A stretch of DNA of 64,000 nucleotides from Moorena sp. SIOASIH (GTDB lineage: Bacteria > Cyanobacteriota > Cyanobacteriia > Cyanobacteriales > Coleofasciculaceae). Of the stretch, positions 59,201 through 64,000 are shown piece after piece. The notes beneath the pieces were generated by a model. It was given only the letters and a program-made list of their open reading frames with translations. It was not told where the DNA came from and searched no databases. The DNA lies in NCBI RefSeq assembly GCF_010671925.1, contig NZ_JAAHIH010000008.1:124001-188000 (forward strand). Reading direction: 5' to 3'. The position numbers and the translations under genes are program-made. Numbering within the stretch: position 1 is the first letter of the stretch; each line of letters opens with the position of its first letter.

Positions 59201-61371
59201 AACTGGCAGAAATAACCAAAAAACAAAGGAAAACTGAAGAAAAGCTGAATCGAATTCTCAGACAACGATTGCGAGAAGCACGTTGGGCAGGAATGGCACT
59301 GTTCAGTCTGATGGTGATTACCGGTATACTTGGGGTTCGCTACGCTATCAGTAAAACCAACAACCATTTGAGTGACCTGAGCTACTCGTCAAAAGCTCTA
59401 GTTGATGCCAACAGAACCTTTGATGCCCTCATCCTAAGTTTAGAGGCAGCCCAGCAATTGCAGAAATCCCTTGGGGTGAATGCAGAGACCGAGACACGGG
59501 TAGTCACTGCTCTACAACAGGCAGTTTATGGGGTCAGAGAACGCAACCGTTTAAAGGGACATCGAGATTGGGTCAGTAGTGTCAGTTTTAGCCCAGATGG
59601 TGAGCTGATTGCCTCTGGGAGTAGAGACAAGACTATCAAACTTTGGCGCAAAGACGGTACCTTGCTCAAAAGTTTTCGAGGTCATCGCGCTGGAATCCAG
59701 AGTGTCAGTTTTAGTCAAGATGGTCAGATGCTGGCTAGTGGTAGTGAAGACAAAACTGTGAAGCTGTGGCGTAAGGATGGCTCCCTGGTAATGACCTTAG
59801 ATGGGCCAGATGGGCATACTAAAACAGTCCATTGTGTTAGGTTTAGCCCCGATCGCCAGATGATCGCATCGGCTAGTGAGGATAAAACTGTCAAGCTATG
59901 GAGTAAAGATGGTGTTTTACTCCACACTCTAACCGGTCACAGTGATTCGGTGTTGGGAGTTAGTATTTCTGCTAATGGTCAGTTAATTGCTTCCACCAGT
60001 AAGGACAAAACTATCAAACTTTGGCGCAGTGACGGAACACTGCTGAAAACCTGGCAAGCTCATACACAACCAGTGGTGAGTGTCAGTTTTAGTCCTGATG
60101 GCAAGACTATTGCATCTGCCAGTACAGACAACACTGTCAAACTCTGGCAAACTGATGGGACATTAATCGATACCCTCGAAGGTCATCGTAATTGGGTTCT
60201 GGATGTCAGTTTTAGCTCGGATGGTAAGAGGCTAGCCACTGCTAGTGCTGATCACACCATCAAACTCTGGAACACTGATGGGGAATTAATCGAAACCTTG
60301 GCTGGACATAGCGAAATGGTGGTAGATGTGAGTTTTAGTCCGGACAACAAGACGATTGCATCTGCTAGTGTAGACAAAACCATTAGACTCTGGGCCAGCG
60401 ACGGGGGTATACTGGCACCGATCCGCCATAATCAAACTGTCAGAAGTGTAAGTTTCAGCCCCGATGGTGAAATGATTGCTACTGCTAGTGCGGACAATAC
60501 CATTCAACTTTTGAGCCGTAAGGATCGTAGCAGAAAAGCCTTCTTGGCTCATGGTGAAGCGTTGACTGGAATTAGTTTCAGCCCTGATAGCAAGATCATG
60601 GCTAGCGCTAGTGAAGATAAAACTGTGAAACTCTGGAATTTGGATGGCTCCTTGCTTCACACTCTAGAAGGACATCAGGATAAGGTTTGGGGAGTTAGTT
60701 TTAGTCCCGATAGTAAGTTAATTGCCTCTGCTAGTGCTGACAAAACCGTGAAACTCTGGGATTTAGACGGCACCTTGTTCAAGACCTTAGAGGGACACCA
60801 GGATCAGGTTTGGGGGGTCAGTTTTAGCCCAGACAGCAAACAGATTGCCTCTGCTAGTAATGATGGCACGGTAAAACTCTGGAATCGCAATGGTAAGTTG
60901 CTCAAAACCTTAGAAGGGGATAATCAAGAGCATAATGATGCTGTGAATTGGGTTACTTTCAGTCCCGATGGCGAGATGATTGCTTCTGCTAGTAGTGATG
61001 GCACGGTAAAACTCTGGAATCGAGATGGCAAGTTGCTCAAAACCTTAGAAGGGCATAATGGTGCCGTGAATTGGGTTAGTTTCAGTCCCGATGGAACCTT
61101 AATCGCATCTGCGAGTAGTGATACAACGGTTAATCTTTGGAGTCGGGATGGACATTTAATTAATACCTTTAAGGGACACAACGATTCGGTGTTTGGAGTC
61201 AGTTTCAGTCCCGATGGCAAGTGGCTAGCTTCTGCTAGTAAAGACAAAACCGTGATTTTGTGGAATTTGGATGTGGATTATTTGCTAAGGCGGGGTTGTG
61301 CTTGGTTGTACGATTATTGGCACTATAACCGTGAAGGTCAGAGGGATAAGCTTTGTGGATTTTCACTATAA
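56170..61371 (+). CDS. Multidomain TPR / nSTAND1 ATPase / WD40 protein
   Basis: 1733 residues. ~1-215: an alpha/beta domain with ALLIVGLESVVALEELLTST and LTFPLILWVNDHVLQKLMRL that I know from cyanobacterial TPR proteins. ~237-283: low-complexity (NLQPT)n. ~330-600: TPR-like helices. ~625-1000: nSTAND1 ATPase, Walker A HGQSGVGKSSIVHAG (~645-659), Walker B TVLIFDQFEDFF (~736-747). ~1000-1037: coiled coil (KQQELQNQLAEITKKQ). ~1038-1060: one membrane segment (MALFSLMVITGILGVRYA). ~1120-1715: 14 WD40 repeats of the type GHxxxVxxVSFSPDG...DKTVKLW, enough for two seven-blade propellers. STAND ATPases with WD40 sensors act as switches in signalling or antiviral conflict systems. Coupled to the upstream P-loop ATPase. 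Start chosen at the overlap ATG. Confidence 0.88.
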   Translation: MVETKSPADAAQYNDSTLKALSRAIAFSQGEFSLVIVRCNYQGLQQQMLQRLKALCQPQYPITEFIIPPSATTLYTTIQNYEHRELGRGKDRGIDRCEHRESSSPIDPSWPDPHISSPPHSALLIVGLESVVALEELLTSTNQVRDEFRKRLTFPLILWVNDHVLQKLMRLAPDFASWAATPLKFELTTTELVNFLGQKAQMVFACLLNSGESSPSTTPQIPNPNLPGGNAKGEQPTNLQPTNLQHSNLQPPNLQPPNLQPTNLQPTNLQPTNLQPTNLQPTNPDICITYSRNSALQNQRRFELDFALEDLHSRGITLDKQLDASLEFVLGLDDYKRDRINLAKKRFRKSLRVWQQTDNLERQGLLLFYLGLCYCRQADQNQAHKQRYWEEAWPYLHKCMGVFTQAGRHDMVAIFISKLAELLQHLQGWSFLQTTSQQALWLHETYGTQVQLAQDYGFLAEVALEQSRWQDAGQLAEKALLILVVAADDQPHDQGLHPLLLAQLYRLFLVKSQRQQDNVAEADKQLEKASQKLADAIESSNYRYEPQRYLHLLERLRSLYFEQGQYLEAFRIKQEQRAVEQLYGFRAFIGASRLQPPRGANNPSWHGVQPQDLVPQEMAASGRQRDVNRLMERITRADHKLTVIHGQSGVGKSSIVHAGLVPALKNRPIGDRIGLPIVVQVYTDWVGELDKHLADQVSGNGNEDPLIREKFLNSNGNALIDSVLEQLQHNADNNLLTVLIFDQFEDFFSVYSHQSQRKLFYDFLVNCLKLPYLKLLFSIRDNALHNLLELEHYTWEVIESNILDKKIRYPLVNFSLEDAYSVIQSLTHRANFYLEPALIDELVRELGAEIGEVRPIELQVVGAQLQAENITTLAQYQHHGPKAKLVERFLEKVIKDCGPENETAAWLVLSLLTDDNKNRPLKNRSELAIESCLEDHKLDLILEIFEKSGLVFLLPEVPINRYQLVHDYLVDVIRQKKQSKLQAELENLRQKDKQSQDKIEQLVKQQELQNQLAEITKKQRKTEEKLNRILRQRLREARWAGMALFSLMVITGILGVRYAISKTNNHLSDLSYSSKALVDANRTFDALILSLEAAQQLQKSLGVNAETETRVVTALQQAVYGVRERNRLKGHRDWVSSVSFSPDGELIASGSRDKTIKLWRKDGTLLKSFRGHRAGIQSVSFSQDGQMLASGSEDKTVKLWRKDGSLVMTLDGPDGHTKTVHCVRFSPDRQMIASASEDKTVKLWSKDGVLLHTLTGHSDSVLGVSISANGQLIASTSKDKTIKLWRSDGTLLKTWQAHTQPVVSVSFSPDGKTIASASTDNTVKLWQTDGTLIDTLEGHRNWVLDVSFSSDGKRLATASADHTIKLWNTDGELIETLAGHSEMVVDVSFSPDNKTIASASVDKTIRLWASDGGILAPIRHNQTVRSVSFSPDGEMIATASADNTIQLLSRKDRSRKAFLAHGEALTGISFSPDSKIMASASEDKTVKLWNLDGSLLHTLEGHQDKVWGVSFSPDSKLIASASADKTVKLWDLDGTLFKTLEGHQDQVWGVSFSPDSKQIASASNDGTVKLWNRNGKLLKTLEGDNQEHNDAVNWVTFSPDGEMIASASSDGTVKLWNRDGKLLKTLEGHNGAVNWVSFSPDGTLIASASSDTTVNLWSRDGHLINTFKGHNDSVFGVSFSPDGKWLASASKDKTVILWNLDVDYLLRRGCAWLYDYWHYNREGQRDKLCGFSL
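56876..57020 (+). repeat. 15-bp coding tandem repeat (NLQPT) inside the STAND gene
   Basis: About eight AACCTTCAACCGACC-type units, in frame; variants encode NLQPP and NLQHS. Similar CAACCTTCAACC units occur between genes at 52785-52805. Confidence 0.85.
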
Positions 61372-61845
61372 GGAAATAGGGAGTAGGGAGTAGGGAGTAG
61401 GGAGTAGGGAGTAGGGAGTAGGGAATCGGGAATCGGGAATCGGGAATCGGGAATCGGGAATCGGGAGTAGGCAGCAGCGCTATATTTTATTAACTCTTGC
61501 CTATTGCCTATTGCCTCTTGCCTCTTGCCTACTATTAAGGACCTCCTTGTCTAATGGAGGAGCCAGAAGCCAGCGTTTGCCTTGGATAGTTCGCGCTGGC
61601 TTCTTCCTATCTCCTTTTTGCTTACTTTTATAATAATACAAAACACGGAAATAGTTCAAAAATATTAAAAGACTTAAAAAACTAATTTACGCCCTTGGTG
61701 TTGGGTGAAATAAAAATTATTTTAATTAGTGAAAATAATTACTTAAAACTATAGGTAATATCATGTTGGTTTGAACACTTATAAATAGTAGGGAATAGGG
61801 AACAGCGGTTCTAGTTGCTATAATAAAATTGCACTAAATAATGTG
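61372..61845. other. Spacer with GGGAGTA and GGGAATC repeats
   Basis: About six GGGAGTA units (61379-61420) and six GGGAATC units (61421-61465), followed by a TATAGCGC half repeat and CCTATTG/CCTCTTG runs, then a strong hairpin and AT-rich DNA. No gene. Confidence 0.6.
61565..61604 (+). terminator. Strong hairpin, likely terminator of the ATPase/STAND unit
   Basis: AGAAGCCAGCG (61565-61575) pairs perfectly with CGCTGGCTTCT (61594-61604); T-rich TCCTATCTCCTTTTTGCTT follows. It is the only good stem downstream of the STAND gene. Confidence 0.6.
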
Positions 61846-63357
61846 CTAGTAAATACCCCACTCATCAATAATTTTTTCTCTTTCAGAAACCGCCAATTGA
61901 GATAGATTTTTACCAAGAGCAGATTCCATTTCAGGGGAGAGAATTATGTGCTGATTTTGGTCAATAATTATGTGCTTATCTACTTGCTCTTGGGTAAGAA
62001 TACCCTGGCATACATAAGTTGAGAGTATTTCGAGAACAACCTGAAATGCATTGTAAGGAATAGAAGTTAATTTAAACCCAGGAATATGAATATATTTACC
62101 CCCATTTTTATGGTGATATAGATAACGAATAGGATTATCATCCCGTTTGGCAGCATCTACCTCATCGGTAGTTTTTCTACCAGGATAAACTTGAACTGCT
62201 TTTTTGAGCTTAATATTTTCCAATCCCTTAGCCCAAGGAATCCACCGAGAAATATCCTGCTTAATTGTGCTCAACATTTCTGCTTCCGTTCTACCAGTTA
62301 TTTTTTCCAAATTATCCAACCATTCCTTAGGAATATTTTTCGGAGTTTCAGCCAAGGGAAAATCTAATTCTGCCTGGTTATATTCTCGACCAGAAAAAAT
62401 TGCCAGATGATCGTATCCGACTTTAATTATTCCACCATATTGACCTCGAATGAGCATAGTACTAGAAAAACTTTTGTCGATTTCTGGAAACTGTTTTTTC
62501 AAGTCTGAGGGAATCTTGTATAGTCCATAAACTTTTAGCTTTACTAGATTTCCTTCGATATATTGCTCAAATTTTAGTTCTGGAATCGGAATGCCCAAAC
62601 CCTTGGCATAACCAGCATTAACTATCGTATCGAAATAAAGTTGATTATTGTGGTTTATATTTAACTCGAAGTTTTGACTATTGATGGCAATATTACGTAC
62701 TTCATTATTGTAGTGAATGTCAAAAAAATTTTCTCTAACAAGAGAATTAAACAGATTTATCATGTGACAAACATATTCGGCAATATTTAAGACAAATTGC
62801 CTAACTTTGACTGCACCAGCGATGTCCTGTTTGGCCGGATCGAAATTTCCAATTAAGGGTTTGATGGCTTCTTTATCTAGTATATTTACTAAGTATTCTG
62901 GCTTACCAAAAATATTTTCATTCTGATATTTTTTTAAATGTTGCTGATAAATCTCAACCAGAGAAGCAGCAACATCTTTAAAAGTTATCCCTTCTTGGTT
63001 AATAGCAGTGTTTCCTATTTCATTGGGTACTAAATAATTAACATAGCTATCTCCAAAAACATACTCAGGCATTAATTTTTTAAATAAAATACTTTGTTTG
63101 AAGAAATGTTCCAGTGTCTTTTTATGTGCACCATAAACAAAATGATGCAAAATACCTGTATTATTGAGAGAAGCTCCATTTTTATTAAAAACTTTGGATT
63201 CAGCTTCAAAAACCGATACTTTAGCGATACCTAATCTAGCTAAAATACATGCTGTTGATACTCCCATAGCACCGGCTCCAATAATGGCTATATTTTGTCT
63301 TTGCTGAAGTGGTAGATTAAATACAGTTTCTAGCATTTTTATCCAGAGCAATTCCAT
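61846..63357 (-). CDS. FAD-dependent oxidoreductase (DAO-like)
   Basis: 503 residues. The dinucleotide-binding motif is IAIIGAGAMGVSTACILARL (~24-43), then VSVFEAES; later PIPELKFEQYIEGNL and a catalytic domain with YPGRKTTDEVDAAKRDDNP and GGKYIHIPGFKLTSIPYNAF. It belongs to the D-amino acid oxidase/MnmC-like superfamily, with no specific subfamily recognised. The protein is longer and more AT-rich than most neighbours, which hints at horizontal transfer. MLETVFNLPLQQRQ seven codons in is an alternative start. Confidence 0.8.
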   Translation of the reverse strand: MELLWIKMLETVFNLPLQQRQNIAIIGAGAMGVSTACILARLGIAKVSVFEAESKVFNKNGASLNNTGILHHFVYGAHKKTLEHFFKQSILFKKLMPEYVFGDSYVNYLVPNEIGNTAINQEGITFKDVAASLVEIYQQHLKKYQNENIFGKPEYLVNILDKEAIKPLIGNFDPAKQDIAGAVKVRQFVLNIAEYVCHMINLFNSLVRENFFDIHYNNEVRNIAINSQNFELNINHNNQLYFDTIVNAGYAKGLGIPIPELKFEQYIEGNLVKLKVYGLYKIPSDLKKQFPEIDKSFSSTMLIRGQYGGIIKVGYDHLAIFSGREYNQAELDFPLAETPKNIPKEWLDNLEKITGRTEAEMLSTIKQDISRWIPWAKGLENIKLKKAVQVYPGRKTTDEVDAAKRDDNPIRYLYHHKNGGKYIHIPGFKLTSIPYNAFQVVLEILSTYVCQGILTQEQVDKHIIIDQNQHIILSPEMESALGKNLSQLAVSEREKIIDEWGIY

Positions 63358-63944
63358 CTAAATCAGGTTAAAATAGAAGCAAACGTGATTGGACTTCTTT
63401 TCCACGATAATTCTCATTTTTGCTTGCTTCAAGGAGCATAGCAACGGAGTCGGAACGTTGATTTTCCTTAAAGGGGCTACTTTGAGTATTTATACTTATT
63501 TCAATTGTTCTCTATAGCTGGTATCACAGTTTAGGGTGCGGAATGTGGGTTAAAAGTCACTAAGTCCGATTGTCATAATTGGTTTACTCACTGCTGTTAC
63601 TTTACCTCATAAGTCTTAGAATTGCTATATGCTTTATTAAATATTGCCTCTATTCCTCTCCTGGGAGGGGTTAGGGTGTGTTTTTAAAGTTTTCCGCAAG
63701 ATTATGATCCCCCCCAGCCCCCCTTAAAAAAGGGGGGAGCCATACTCAAAGTCCCCCTTTTTTAAGGGGGATAATGGGGGATCTCCGAGGCAATAAAACA
63801 CGACCTAGGGGTGGGTTCCTCTTGCCTATTGCCTATTGCCTCTTGCCTCTTCTCCCTGTTCCCGATTCCCGATTCCCGATTCCCGATTCCCGATTCCCTA
63901 AAATAAAAAAATTGTCTACCTTACCCCATTAACAATTGCTATCT
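63358..63944. other. Spacer with C-run inverted repeats
   Basis: CCCCCCTTAAAAAAGGGGGG (63717-63736) and CCCCCTTTTTTAAGGGGG (63752-63769) are palindromes seen commonly between cyanobacterial genes; then CCTATTGCCTCTTG runs and ATTCCCG repeats (63860-63895). No gene. Confidence 0.6.
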
Positions 63945-64000
63945 ATGGAAACTCAACCTGATTCAAACCTAACTGATTCAAACCTAAGTAAAATCCCTTC
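63945..64000 (+). CDS. Start of a gene running off the right edge
   Basis: ATG followed by 18 open codons: METQPDSNLTDSNLSKIP, with two near-identical DSNL units. Product cannot be told. AATTGCT/ATCT upstream gives no clear ribosome-binding site. Confidence 0.35.
   Translation, partial: METQPDSNLTDSNLSKIP

Noticed and set aside
59545..61290. DNA repeats of about 123 bp
   Set aside because: These are WD40 codons in one open frame, not a non-coding repeat.
1..64000. NRPS/PKS or other secondary-metabolite clusters
   Set aside because: No adenylation, condensation, ketosynthase or carrier-protein motifs were seen in any long frame.
1..64000. tRNA or rRNA genes
   Set aside because: No TTCGA-containing arm with matching acceptor stem or rRNA core sequences was recognised in the spacers by eye.

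Overview
The window looks like the chromosome of a filamentous, bloom- or mat-forming cyanobacterium. It carries many HIP1 octamers (GCGATCGC), an nblA gene for phycobilisome degradation, a PsbQ (CyanoQ) lipoprotein of photosystem II, and a cyanobacterial IscA-rpsL-rpsG-fusA-tuf-rpsJ block. The very high load of short palindromic and tandem repeats between (and inside) genes resembles Moorena/Lyngbya-type genomes; that genus-level guess rests on general impression only.

Layout. 0-3 kb: a secreted phosphodiester glycosidase open at the left edge and a ManC-type cupin. 3.3-4.7 kb: an IS200/IS605-group tnpB element broken by small palindromic repeats. 4.8-10.3 kb: iscA and the str ribosomal operon. 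10.3-17.7 kb: repeat-rich accessory DNA with a membrane pentapeptide-repeat protein, a frameshifted PI-PLC, a secreted cysteine-containing protein, an SCO5389-like protein and a HicAB pair. 17.8-26.7 kb: surface-polysaccharide genes (SLBB exporter, GDP-mannose 4,6-dehydratase), an M23 peptidase, BirA, a lipoprotein and a DadA/ThiO-like oxidase. 26.8-28.6 kb: a second tnpB element with a divergent small accessory gene. 28.8-31.5 kb: PsbQ, a PEP-CTERM-like protein with a nonsense codon in its signal peptide, and a DUF433/DUF5615 toxin-antitoxin pair.

31.5-39.1 kb: a ~2.4-2.6 kb duplication (secreted protein, RHH antitoxin, truncated PemK toxin, HTH protein) flanking a 772-residue secreted protein. 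The two copies differ by clean insertions of short mobile repeats, so each copy gives the empty site of the other. 39.2-42.9 kb: a PD-(D/E)xK-like protein and DNA polymerase I. 42.9-44.2 kb: two abutting tandem arrays (94-bp and 109-bp periods) upstream of nblA. 44.7-50.1 kb: stress protein, SH3-repeat protein, aldo/keto reductase, a purU fragment, SirB1 and SRPBCC proteins. 50.5-51.0 kb: a strongly self-complementary stretch that I read as an unclassified structured RNA, directly upstream of a MscS-type channel. 52.8-61.4 kb: a GTPase, then a two-gene unit coding a P-loop ATPase and a 1733-residue TPR/STAND ATPase/WD40 protein, the best candidate here for a conflict or signalling system. 61.8-64 kb: an FAD oxidoreductase and the start of another gene.

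The most informative signals are (1) filled/empty site pairs that define a ~95-bp GATGCA-ended repeat and a 137-bp MITE, (2) the nested helices at 50.5-51.0 kb, (3) repeat insertions at the RuvC-II and RuvC-III motifs of a tnpB, and (4) the ATPase/STAND-WD40 pair.
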